Virus record (IMG/VR): IMGVR_UViG_3300020442_003391
Span: 1 to 40,764 of that record
Origin: a virus
Reading direction: 5' to 3' (one strand)
DNA: 40,764 nucleotides
Below the pieces are notes generated by a model. That model saw nothing but the letters and a program-made list of their open reading frames with translations. It was not told where the DNA came from and did not search any database. Made by a program: the position numbers and the translations under genes. This document shows positions 14,701 through 27,300 of the stretch, in pieces; positions within the stretch are counted from its first letter, which is position 1, and each line of letters begins with the position of its first letter.

Positions 14701-15345
14701 ATAAAGAGTATCAGTGATGAAGTAATTTATCATCCAGCAAAGTATAAAATATTATTTGGAGACAAAGCAGATGAAAATCTGCAAGCAGTATTCAAAGTGG
14801 TAAAAAACACTGAGAACGTTGTTAACAATAACGATATTAAGGTAAGAGTAATTGCCGCTATAAACGGATATTTTGCTTTACAAAATTGGGATTTTGGAGA
14901 AACTTTCCATTTTACGGAAATGGCAACTTATGTAATGAATGCCTTAGCACCAGACTTACTAAATTTTATAATTGTTCCTAAACAAGGAACTTTATCTTTT
15001 GGTAGTCTGTATGAAATAAAAAGTGAAAACGATGAAATATTTGTAAGTGATGCAAAGGTGCAAGATGTAGAAATAATAGATTCTATTACTGCTTCACGTA
15101 TTCAAGCTACGGGCAGTGTAGTTTCTACTACAGCAACAACTAATACAGGAATACAAAGTCAAGCATTGACTGTAACCTCCACATCTGCTACAACAACCTC
15201 TACGTCAACATCTACTTCTACTTCTACTTCAACAAGTAGTAGCAGTGGATCTTCAGGATCAAGTGGTTCAGGCGGATCAGGATCAGGCGGATCAGGATCA
15301 GGCGGAGGAGGTAGTTCTGGCGGCGGTGGAGGCTACGGTTACTAA
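11749..15345 (+). CDS. gp6: baseplate wedge subunit gp6 (extended, with Ser/Thr/Gly tail)
   Basis: The 1198-residue protein begins with the conserved gp6/gpJ-type N-terminal region: FDTLRRAMISYLRTNYPEDF, SEYLALIDIIAFLGQNIAYR, ENYLELAERRESVLRLARLL. gp6 dimers form the inner ring of the baseplate wedge and hold gp25, gp53 and gp7. T4 gp6 is 660 residues, so this one is nearly twice as long; the extra length is mostly beta-rich sequence in the middle and C-terminal parts. Residues 1143-1198 form a low-complexity tail, first Ser/Thr, then Gly/Ser, ending GGGGGYGY. The stop overlaps the next start (TAATG), and the GGAGG within the Gly-coding run can serve as that gene's ribosome-binding site. A late promoter motif stands upstream at 11715. 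Confidence 0.88.
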   Translation: MSSTDRQNRLLLAEDWRKIYQSFRNAEFKSYDFDTLRRAMISYLRTNYPEDFNDYIETSEYLALIDIIAFLGQNIAYRVDLNARENYLELAERRESVLRLARLLSYNPKRNQAANGLLKFDTISTTESIVDSNGTNLAGQTITWNDPSNSNWAEQFTRVLNATLPSNNIIGKPSKTTTLNGVLTQSYRMNSSSSDVPVFSFSKGVNGIPTQFEIVSTDINLDKSIIEEEIPLPGNQVSFLYREDGRGNGSSNTGYFMHFRQGSLNSGEFIIDNPSSNQRINIEANNINDSDVWLYKLDQNGNIEKLWTKVDAIEGNNAIYNSLAKSIRDFYVVQTRKDDEITFVFADGTFGNIPNGPYRTFYRQSANRSMRITPEDLTDINLSIDYVSATGKLETLTMGLELKDVVTNASITETSASIRNNAPQTYYTQNRMITGEDYNIAPLTSNQEIVKVKSSNRISSGISRYFDLKDVTGKYSSTNLYASDGIIYREPYEAKNSFTFSNQTDIEGQIENLVLPIIQSRAISNFYFGNYAKIIVSDLNATWTQSTKSTNQSTGLLKNTSGTPYQVGAFTGGSLKYVEPGALLKFVAPAGFYFIGEGELTNDANAKGSSTYKWVKVISVDGAGTNVNSTTGAGPIVFNEILPANSVLEEVKPKLVKDITSDVRSQIIDQVFAFKTFGLRYDQVNRIWRVIINENLNIYDSFSNGKTGDVTNNQLDASWILLFQTNGEKYTVTNRGLRYIFESDKEISFYYDGQSKIYDSATGQLVKDKISIMNFNTKPDSLENFNNDVNWEIVKEYRNADGYVNSKKVEISFFDLNDDGSLDDPDIFDNVVAPDTNSLSKYIFLKKELTDQGFNKYNYYPEGSKIIVKATEIDIGAYTQYENDPQIFYIVDQGNFKILSNGDMSLTSDYLAYTGRADLKFHYVHSANESNRIDPSVSNIIDVYMLTKSYDSSFRKYLKGTITNKPLPPSVDELFQQYGQNINKIKSISDEVIYHPAKYKILFGDKADENLQAVFKVVKNTENVVNNNDIKVRVIAAINGYFALQNWDFGETFHFTEMATYVMNALAPDLLNFIIVPKQGTLSFGSLYEIKSENDEIFVSDAKVQDVEIIDSITASRIQATGSVVSTTATTNTGIQSQALTVTSTSATTTSTSTSTSTSTSTSSSSGSSGSSGSGGSGSGGSGSGGGGSSGGGGGYGY
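15175..15342 (+). repeat. low-complexity coding repeat (Ser/Thr then Gly/Ser tail of gp6)
   Basis: The last 56 codons of gp6 are short tandem repeats at DNA level: ACN/TCN codon alternation (tctact units), then repeated ggatcaggc units, then runs of GGN codons. The repeats could change length by slippage without breaking the frame as long as whole codons are gained or lost. The sequence differs clearly from the rest of gp6, which is not repetitive. Confidence 0.9.
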
Positions 15346-18300
15346 TGGCACAAGACGAAAAACCAATTCAAACAGGCAAAGATGAAAAAAGAGAAGTAGC
15401 ATCTCTTTTACCAAGATACTTTCGTACGTCTGCTAATAAAAAGTTTTTAAGTAGTACGCTAGATCAAATGATGCAACCTGGCGTCATTGAAAAGGTTGAC
15501 GGATTTATTGGTAGGAAAGATGCTAAAGCATTTAGTGCCGACGACAATTACGTTCCTGAAATAAGTTCAGACAGAGAAAACTATCAATTAGAACCTGTAG
15601 CTACCATTCAAAATAATATAGGCGAAACTATATTTTACAGAGATTATAGAGACTATGTAAATTCTGTTAAAATAAGAAATGCAGATACTACTAATCACAG
15701 CATTTTAAATGGGCAAGAATATTATGCTTGGGAGCCTCATATTGATTGGGATAAGTTTACTAACTTTAGAGAATATTATTGGCTTCCTACTGGACCTGAT
15801 AGCATTCCGGTATACGGAACAGCCAGAGATATAACCAGCACCTACAACGTTAAAAAACAGTCTAATGTTGATAACGATTCTTATGTCTTTTCAGATGAGA
15901 ATGCAATTTCTAATCCTACTCTTACGTTATACAAAGGCCAGACATATACGTTTGATATAGATGCGGAGGACATGCCTTTCACCATTAGGACTTCAGTGAA
16001 GGTGGATGATGATTCAAATTTATACAATACAGGAGTAAGTCAACAAAAAGTAGAAAAAGGAAAAGTAACCTGGGAAATAGATTTAGAAGCACCTGATACT
16101 TTATATTATGTAAATGGAAACGATATTGAAGCATCTGGATTAATAGTAATAAAAAATATTATAGATAATACATCTTTAGATGTAGGTGCTGATATCATTG
16201 GAAAGAAAACATATACAATGCAAAACGGTTATGCATTGTCCAATGGAATGAAAGTAGAATTTTTTGGCAATGTAACACCAGCAAGTTACGCAGAAGGAAA
16301 ATATTATGTAGAAGGTGTTGGAGATTCTATTAAATTAATTTCAGAAGGTGATTTAAGTGTAAGTGCAGGATACTTGGCTGATATCAAAACAGAATTTGAC
16401 GGCAATTCATTTGATGCAGTTCCTTTTGATGATGCTTTATCTTTTGCTAACAAAAAAGATTACATCTGTATTAACAAAGCATCTAAAGATAGAAACCAAT
16501 GGAGCAGATACAATTTATGGACACACAAGTCTGTGTTAGAAACGACTGCCGCTATAAACGGAACTCCTGTTGAAATTGATCAAAACTTTAGAGCAACAAG
16601 ACCTATTATTGAATTTGAAGCAGGATTAAAATTAGTTAACTTTGGTACAGAATCAAAAACGTCTGTTGATTTAGTTGACACTGTAACGAAAGATGTTTTT
16701 TCAGATATAGAAGGACAAGTAGGTTATTTTGTTGATGGAACTGAGCTTGTTACAGGAATGCGTGTTCTGTTTACAGCTGATCCAGATTCATTAGTCAACG
16801 GTAAAATTTATACAGTTACATTTATAAATCACAATGGTACAAATCAGATTGCACTTAAAGAAACAACAGATACAACACCATTAGAAAATCAAACGGTTCA
16901 AGTTAAATCAGGAACAAATTTCAAAGGTAAGGTATTTTGGTATAACGGCACCACTTGGAGACAAGGACAAGATAAAACAAGTGTAAACCAGCAACCGTTA
17001 TTTGATATGTACAACAATGAAGGTACATTGCTATCTGCGATTGATGGTAGCACATTTAAAGGTAATAAAATATTTTCTTATAAGCAAGGCGAAGGAACCA
17101 ATGATACAGAATTAGGATTTCCGTTATCTTACAGAACTATAGAAAATAGTGGAGATATCACGTTTGATTTCAATTTACTTAACGATATGTATCAATATGA
17201 TCAAGGAACAAATGTATTAAAAGTAAAAACTGATACTGCACTTTTAAGAAAGTACACAAATAGAACAACATTTACAAGTGTATCTGGTTGGAAAAAGGCT
17301 CCAACCAAATCAGAACAACCAGTAATTTTACAATATGTTACAGGTCCTAGAACAAATAATTTTATAATTGATTGTTATCAACGTAGTGGTGATTTAAATG
17401 ATTTAAAAATAAAAGTATATCTTGATAACAAAAGATGTTACGAAGAAACTGATTATACTATTTTTAGGCAAAACGGATATGCATACGTACAGTTTGTAAA
17501 AGATTTAGAACTGAAGCAAAGTGTAATAATAGAAACAAAGACAGCTACTCCAAAAAATAATAGAGGATACTATAAGTTTCCGATCAACCTAGAAAAAAAT
17601 CCTATGAATGAGAACGTGGTTGATTTTACTTTTGGAGAAGTTTTAGATCACGTCAACAGCATAGTTGATAACAATGACGACTTCACTGGTGTGTTTCCAG
17701 GAGTAGGAAATTTAAGAGATTTAGGACAAGTATCTCAATTTGGATTAAGATTTGTACAACATTCTGGACCAATTAATCTTGCATTATATAATCTTACAAC
17801 AAAAGATTACAACATGCCAAAAGCTATTCAGTTTTCTGGAAACGAATATATCAAATTCAAGAGAGAATTTCTTAGAATTGCAAATGAATTAGGATTTGAA
17901 GGAAGTGATAAAGTCCATGTTGATAAGATACTTTTAGAGCTTACAAAAACAAAAAATAAAAATGATGCATTTTATTTTAGTGACATGGTACCTTTTGGTG
18001 GCGATAATATCCAAGAATATGAAATAGAAGATTCAACACAAAATATTTTTAGTTTAACAAGAAGTGTATCTTTCACTGAGCTAAATGAAAATGCTTGTCT
18101 AATATACTTAGACGAAATGCAACTAATAAAAGACAAAGATTATGCAATTAGTACAGACGGTTTTATCAACATTACAAAACCTTTGGTTGCAGGACAGAAA
18201 GTAAAGATAGTAGAATACGAAACTACTGATGGTTGTTGGATACCACCAACTCCTACAAAACTAGGTTTGTATCCTAAATATGAACCAGAAATTTATCTTG

Positions 18301-21300
18301 ATGACACGTATATTAGTGCAGTTCCTGATAGTACAGGACCTTACAAAATTTATGGTATTGATTCTATAACAACCAAAGGATATAAAGACAAACTAGGTTG
18401 GTTCTATCCAGTGTTCACTGATGAAGTATCTGCTCAGGCTTATGATAGAGTAAATGGTGGTACAGGATTAGCCCATACGCATACTTTTAACGGTTACAAC
18501 AGAGTATTCTTCATGCCAAATTCTTCTATGAATCATGCTACAGGCGATACAACTGAGTTTACCGAATGGAATGCGGCACAACCAGTCTTACAAGGGCACG
18601 ACGGATCAATATGGAAATGTTTTGGTGATTATAGAGATAGACTCCTACTTGAATTTGAAAAAAGAATTTATAATAATTTAAAGCAAGATTACGATGAATC
18701 AATTGTTGACCTAGCTGATTTTATAGAATCAGACTTTAGATCAACAGGTTTTACAAGACAAAAAATTGCTAATGTAATCATAGCAGAGTTTAATACTTGG
18801 CTAGAAACAGTAGGTGTTCCTGATTATACAAAAAATGATGTATTCACAAGAGGAAATAGTTTTACTTACAATTACTCATACTTTGGCAATCCATATGATA
18901 AACCTTTGGCAGGTTTTTGGAGAGCAATTTACAAGGATCTATATAATACCGATAGACCTCATACACACCCTTGGGAATGTTTAGGTTTAAAGATCAAGCC
19001 TAGTTGGTTTGATACTGTATACGGACCTGCACCGTACACAAAAAATAACACACTGTTGTGGCAGGATTTGAGTAAAGGTATTGTTAGAGAACCTAATAAG
19101 AAGATTACGTATAGGAACAAATATAAAAATGCAGATATTTTAAAATATATTCCTGTTGATAAACAAGGAAATCTTGTTAGTCCTGCAGAAGTTGGATATG
19201 CAAGAGGCGGTTTAGATAGCACTTACGTATATGACTTTAAGTTCGGCGATGAAGGTCCAGTAGAAACTGCTTGGAGACGTAGTTCTCATTATCCTTTTGC
19301 TTTAGTTAGAGCTTGGAGTTTATTACAGCCAGCACAGTATTATGGCCTTGCTTGGGATAGAAGTAGAACTGTAAGAAATCTTGCAGGACAATTAGTTTAT
19401 AAAGATACCTCTAAAAGAATAGAACTATCACAGCTGGCATTTCCTAACAGTGCATCTGAAGAAACTCGTGTGCTTACAGCTGGACTTGTAAATTATATTC
19501 AAGGTTATCTATCAGCAAATGAAACATTACAATTTAAAGAATATAAAAACAATTTACAAAGTATAGAAAATAAGATCGGATCTAAAATTGGAGGATTCAC
19601 ACAGAAAAATAAATTTAAATTAATACTTGATAGTAGAACACCTACCAATGAAGGAAATATTTTTATTCCTGAAGAAAACTATGAAGTTATTTTAACAAAG
19701 AGTGTGCCAACCAATGTCCTTTCTTACAGTGGAATTATAATAGAAAAACTTCCGCAAGGGTTTAAAGTAAATGGATATGATAAAGACACACCAGTCTTTA
19801 GAACATTGCCGGTGATGAAAAAGGCAAATGATCCTGTCGTTAACATCGGTGGAGTAAGTGAAAATTTCTTAACCTGGACAACCGGAAAAGTTTATGAACC
19901 AGGACAAGTTGTTAGCTTTAATAGTGTATATTACAGAGTAAAGGTTGGACATACAGCCAGTGATAATTTTAATCCTGATAATTTCCAACAGATGGCAGAC
20001 CTTCCTACAGAAGGCGGAGCAAATGCTACTTTTGCAAATAGTTTTGACACAGTGCAATTTGATGTGCCGTACGGAACCGTATATACAGAAGTGCAAGATG
20101 TGGTAGATTTTATTTTAGGATACCAGCAGTACCTAAAACAAACTGGATTCTTATTTGAGACTTATAATCAAACCTTACAAGAAATAGAAGATTGGAAGTT
20201 AAGTGCCAAAGAGTATATGTTCTGGACAACACAAAACTGGGATAGTGGTGCTGTTTTAACATTAAGCCCTAGTGCTAGACAGATTGCTTTTAGTAATCCA
20301 TATGCAGTTGTAGATGACATTTACAATAATTTTTATGATTATAGTTTACTCAAGGCAGACGGAAAAAGATTGCTTGCTGATTTTGCAACCACAGAACGAG
20401 ACAATACCAACGACTTCGGAATATATGTAAAAAACACACAAGAAGGAATATACCATTTAAAAATTCCTACAATTCAAACAGAACATGCTATAGTTATAGA
20501 CAACGAAACTGTATTCAATGATAAAATTTATACAAGACCGCAAGGTTACAGACAGGAAAGAATTAAAGTAAAAGGATACAGAAGTGATGGATGGAACGGA
20601 GGATTAAATGTTCCTGGCTTTATATTTTCTGATTCTGTAATTAATGAATGGACTCAATGGCAAGATTACAAGATAGGAGATCTTGTCAAATACAAGCAAT
20701 ACTATTATGTTGCAAATAGGAACATAGCAGGAGCCGATAACTTTAACGACAGTGCTTATGTACGTTTAGGAGGCAAACCTGAATCTGCATTACTTCCTAA
20801 TTGGGATTACAAAGCAAAACAGTTTGAGGATTTCTACGATCTAGATTCTGATAATTTTGATGTTGAACAGCAAAAACTTGCACAGCATTTGACAGGATAT
20901 CAGAAAAGGAAATATTTAGAAAATATTATTCCTGATGATGTAAGCCAGTATAAATTTTATCAAGGCATGATACAGGATAGAGGTACCAAAAATGTTCTAA
21001 ATAAATTATTTGACAAATTAGGAAGTGCAAACAAAGATAGCATAGAATTCTTTGAAGAATGGGCTGTACGTGTAGGAAGATATGGCGCAACAGAAGGTGA
21101 TGACACATTTGAAGTTTTACTAGACGAACAAAATTATAGATTAGAACCACAGCCAGTAGAATTGGTCGATGTAGTAAATCCTAAAGATACTTCTTTAATA
21201 ATTGGTATTGATAGAAATAATGTTTATGTGAAGTCAAAAAATTATGATCATAAACCTTTACCAACAAAACATTTCAACGACGAAAACATTTTTGTTCCAT

Positions 21301-24300
21301 CGGCAGGTTATGTTAATCCATCAGATGTGTATACCAGTGTTTTAAATTACAATGATATATTGAATCAAAATATTGATACACTGCAAGCAGGACAGTATAT
21401 TTGGACAGCATTAGAAAAGAACCAAACAACTTGGTCAGTTTACAAGTATGTAGGAAGTGAATTTAAGATACAAAGTGTTGGAAAAAGTGAAAACAATGTA
21501 TTTAAGATTACGCTTAATTCAGAACCTAATTTTGAAGCTGGAGATATTATCGGCATCAAAGAAGTAGGAGACGAAAACAATGGCTTCTTTACTGTTAACA
21601 AAGTAGAATTAAATGTGTTATCATGTAACTCTGTAGAAGATGTTCCTCAAACTGAGGAAGACAAATATGATGGAGAAGGATTCTTAACATATTTCAAAAA
21701 AGTAAGAGTTGCAAATTTAACCGAAGCTAACGCAAACATACAAGAATCAGATGTAACACCGTTTACTATTGTTGGCGATTTACCAACAGGACAGACTATC
21801 TGGGTTGATGATGACGATACAGGTAAATGGACAGTATTAAAAAGTAAACAGGTATATGAATTAAAGCCAAACATTATTAACACTACTGCTGGATTACTAG
21901 ATAGCACACAAAAGGATTTTGGTTCTAGCGTATCGGTAACAGAAAACAACAACACAGTGGCTATTACTGCTCCTAAAGATTTAAATGGTAGTGTTTACAT
22001 CTTTACTAGACCAAGTGACAATACTGAAGTAGGACTTTTACAGCAGATAGATGAACAGGCATTTTTGTATGATAGTAATGGCGGATTTGGTACAAGTGCC
22101 GCTTTGAGTCCAGACGGAAAATATCTGGCAATTGGATCACCCAATGCATCAAATGTAAAATCTAAACTTAAAGGTGATTACGTAAACACAAAAACATACG
22201 CAACTGGTGATATTGTTTTATATAGTGATCAGCTATGGAGAGCAAAACGTCCTATAGAGGCAGATGCTGTACAAAATTTCCAAAGTCACGCTTCAAATCA
22301 ACAAAGTATTTCAGATGATTATGACACTACATCAAGTTCTTATCCTGAAACAGTCTTTATGATGCGTGGAAATTATGCAATGCCTAATTCTGCAACTGAT
22401 CATATTTTGATACGTGCAGAAAAAGAACAATGGGAAGGTACAAAACCAGGAGACATATTAACATTAAAATGGAATCAATTCACATCATTAGCTACAGCAG
22501 GAGTACAACCTTTTAATGGCGATGCCGTTATGAACCAAAGTTTCATAAATGGACAACACGTTATTGCTGGTAAGGTTCAAATGGTTGTTGAAATTATTTC
22601 TGCATTAGCCACACCAGAAGTAGGAGATGAAATTACTACTGAAACTGCTAGAGCCAATGTTCAATATAGATTTATTGATAATGACAATAGATTAATTTTA
22701 TACCTAAACAACGTTAACGGAAATTTATCAACGTCAGGCACAATAGCACAAAACAATATTACTATTGGTACTTACACAGCCATTAATAATATAAATGATA
22801 ATTATCATGCAGGTTGGTGGTATATTAATGTAGGACAATCATTTAATTCAACAAATATAAAAGAAACTAAACCAAATCTTGTAGTTACAGATATTACATT
22901 AGAAGGAGGCACACCTCCAACTCCTATATTCAACAATATTTTAGATACGAAACAAAATGAAGATATAATATCTAATCCTACAAGGGTAAGTTACTATGGT
23001 GTTTTAAGTCACCAGCAAGGAGCAACTGAGATAAACATTCTTGATGATAGATGGTTTATCAGAACAGATGCAACTCAATATGCACAATTACAAGTTGGTA
23101 ATAAAATTAGAACATGGATTTCGGACACTTACGTAAGCGGAACAAGGCAAGATCCTTCAGCAATAGGTCTTACATACGACTATGTAAACAACACTGAACA
23201 CACAATTTTAGATAAATGGAATGGTTGGGTTGATGTTAGGCTAACTAACTTTGATTTAAATGGAGATCCGTTCTTACCTAATGTAGGAGATACAGTCACG
23301 GACACAACTACAGGATCAACTGCTGAAGTTGCTTACATACAAAGACAGTTTGCGGTTGCAAGATTTTTCCTTAAAAATAGAAATGGCACCTGGTCGAAAG
23401 GAAGTGATTTCGGCGAAGCAAGTAATGTAACATTTTTTGAAAATGATTCTACAGTACGAACTGTAGGACCTATCAATAATACCCATGTTGAAAATAATGT
23501 ATCAGGTGGATTAGTAGTAATTAGAAATGCAACTAATATTGCAATACCAGCTGGAAATAGTTACGTACAGGATACAGAGTATTGGATTTATGCTTCTAGC
23601 AACATAGATGGCATAACAGATAGTGCAAATCCTCCAGGACCTTTAAATTTAGATTGGATAAGGGTATACAACATTCCGTTAAGTGCCGCAGGAGAACCAG
23701 CCGCAGAAAATATGGATGCACAAGGTGCTTTTGCAATTTACGAAAAAAGAGGATCAACATATCAATTACAAAATTATTTCACTGTGCCTAATGCCGCTTC
23801 TGGAAGGCGTTTAGGAAATAAAGTAGAGTTTAGAGAAACAGGAGCAGATTCTTACAAACTTTTTGTACATGCGAAAGGTGACGGAACTGAGCATAACCAA
23901 GGTAGAATTTATATAATTGAGAAAAACGCTACTGAAGATTGGTCTTTAGGAATTGATAGAAACTTTAGAGGCTTCCATAGAACATCAGCAACATACTTTG
24001 AAGGAGAGCTTGTTAGAGTAGGAAACGAGATTTACGAAGCAAATACAAATCTTGTACCTGGTACATTTAATCCAGCATTGTGGACACAAAAAACAAGTGG
24101 TTTGGATTTATTAGGATATGTTCCTAATGATACTAATTTTTCATTAAACACAAGCACTTTAGAACAAAACAAATTAGAAGCTTTCGGAGAAAACTTTGAT
24201 GTAGATAAAAAAGGTGATGTCTTAATTGCTTCAACTATGTACACAAGCACATACGAATTAGATAGCTCTGATGGATCTCTTTTATATCCACCTGGCGAAG

Positions 24301-27300
24301 CAGTTGATAGTTCTTTACCAAATGTAAAAGTCGTAGTGTATAGAAGAGTAAATGACCAATATACATATAGTCAAATACTTGAACCTTTTAATCAGTTTGA
24401 AGATTTTGGTAATTCAATAGCAATTTCAAATGACGGTAAAAAAATTGCAGTAGGTGCACCTCTAAATAGCGACCTTACACCAGGCGGCGGCTGTGTATAC
24501 ATATATGTGCAAAATGGCACTACGTTCTCATATAGACAAACCATAAGACCGAGAGATACAAAACCTAATACTCAGTTTGGACATGAAATAGATTTTGATG
24601 GAAATACATTGGCAATTTGTTCTAGAGGAGGAGATTTAGAAACTGTAACAACATTTGATAATTCTCAAACTATCTTTGATAACAAAGCTACACAATTTAA
24701 GTTGATTGACAATGATAGCGGATTAGTAAGCATTTATGAAACAATTAATGATACTTTACTTTACGCACAGGATTTTGCTTATAATGTTGATACAGCAGAT
24801 TTTGGTAACATAATGAAAGTCATGGGCAATCATGTATATTTAGGTTTACCTAAACAGCAAGTGTCTCTTACAAATAGTATAGACAGAGGTGTTGTTGCAG
24901 AATATAGAAAACCACAAGGTGTACAAAATTGGTCAGTTGCAAGAAGTCCTGTAGATCCAGTTGATGTATCAAAATTAAAAGGTGTATATCTGTTTAATAA
25001 AACAGACAACAGTCTTGTAACTTATCTAGATTATATTGATCCATTACAAGGAAAAATTTCTGGCATAGCTGATCAAGAAATAGATTTTAAAACAAGTTAC
25101 GATCCTGCAAGTTACAGTGTAAGCAGTGAAGCAGGAATTGTAGCACAGGCTTTAGACTACACAGCAGAAAAATGGATAGGAAAAGTATGGTGGGATATAG
25201 GAAGTGCCAAATTCATTAATTTCCATCAAGGTGATATTATTGAGTCGACACAAAACTTTAATAAATTATTTCCTGGATCAACAGTGGACGTTTATGAATG
25301 GGTTGAATCAACCTTATTGCCAAGTGAATGGGATACACAAGCTGGTACTGAATCAGGTTTAACAAAGGGTATTAGTGGAACAACAAAATATGGTGATAAC
25401 GCATATAGTGTCAGGAGAAAATACGACACAGCAACACAAACCTTTACCACTTATTACTATTATTGGGTAAAAGATAAGACAACATTACCTGCAATAGAAA
25501 CAAGACGTACAAGTGGCTTTAACATTGCACAAGCTATATCAGATCCTGCAACAGCAGGCACAAGATTTTTAGCACCATTAGGATCAAATAGATTTAGTTT
25601 ATATAATTGTCAAGCATTTATGCAAGATAAAAATGTAGGTGTAAGTTTTAATTGGTGGACTATAGAAAATCAAGAACAAAATACTCATAACGAATATCAA
25701 GTTATTTCCGATGGATTAGCAACAAGTATTCCTAACGCTGATATTGAACAAAAATGGTATGACAGTTTAGTAGGCTTTGATAAAAATGATAGACCTGTAC
25801 CTGATATCAATTTACCAATAAGACAAAAGTATGGAAATTTGAATGAACCTAGGCAAAGTTGGTTTATTAATAAAACAGAAGCAAGAAAACAGTTTATTGA
25901 ACGTGTAAACAAAACACTTAAAACTGAACTTATTGTTGATGATAAGGACTTAACTGATTTAACAAAAATAGATCCGCTACCTACAGTAGCAGAAGGAAGA
26001 TTTGATACAACAAGTGATACTTTTGCTGAACTTTCCTTTGTAAGTGTAGCAAGGCTCAGAAGAGCAAGTGTTTCATTAGAAGTTGAAAATGGAAATATTA
26101 TCAACGTGTTAATTAACGATGGCGGTACAGGTTATATAAATCCACCAACTTATACTATATCTGATTCACGCGGAACAGGTGCAGAAATATCTTTCAGCTT
26201 AGATGCAAACGGATCTATAAACAATGCAACAATTATTAATGCAGGACAAAATTATACTTCTAATGTTTCGATAAGCATGAGACAGTTTGGTGTCCTTGTT
26301 AAAAATGATGAAACTGTTGGAGGTAAGTGGGCTATATTCTCATGGACAGGATCAGAATGGCAAAGATCATTAACGCAAGCCTATGATGCAAATATGTACT
26401 GGAAATATATTGACTGGTATAAAGCAGGATACAATAAGTTTACACCTATTTCATATCAAATTAATTCTAGCTATGAACTTTCTGGATTAGACGATAGCAT
26501 TGGCGATGTAGTCAAAATTGCTAATGTTGGTACAGGTGGCTGGTTATTACTACAGAAAAAAGATAATCAAGACACGTCAGACTATACAGTAAATTATGAT
26601 ACTATAGGTAGACAAAATGGAACGATAGAGTTTTTAAATTCTTTATATGACACTTCAAGTGAAAACATTGCTTACGATGGTGCAAGTTTTGATAAAATAT
26701 TTTATGATACAGAGCCAGTAGAAGAATTTAGAATTGTAATCAATACAATTAAGAATAAACTGTTTATAGACGATCTTGCAAATAAATGGAACGAATTATT
26801 TTTTGCAAGTTTAAGATATGTGTTAGCTGAACAACCAAACGTAGATTGGATGTTTAAAACAAGTTTCATAAAAGCAAAACATAACATTGGTGAGTTAAAA
26901 CAAAAAGTAACATTCCAAAACGATAATTTAGCAAGTTATCAAAATTACATTGAAGAAGTCAAACCATATAAAACTAAGATACGTGAATATCTAAGTTCCT
27001 ATGAAAAAATTGATCCTTCTTCTTCTGTGATAACAGATTTCGATTTACCTCCGGTTTACAATGCTGATGCAGGAAAGATTATTCCGCAAAGTGTGCAAAT
27101 TTTAGATGATACTATTGTATCAGGTATATCTGAAATTACAAAGTTTCCTAGTAAACATTGGGCAGACAACGTTGGTTTTGAACTTACAGATTTAACTATT
27201 GCTGATCCTGGAAGTGGTTATACAATAGCACCAGAAATTAAAATTACAGGTGGCGGCGGCACAGGAGCTCAAGCCCAAGCATTCATTGGAACAAATGGAA

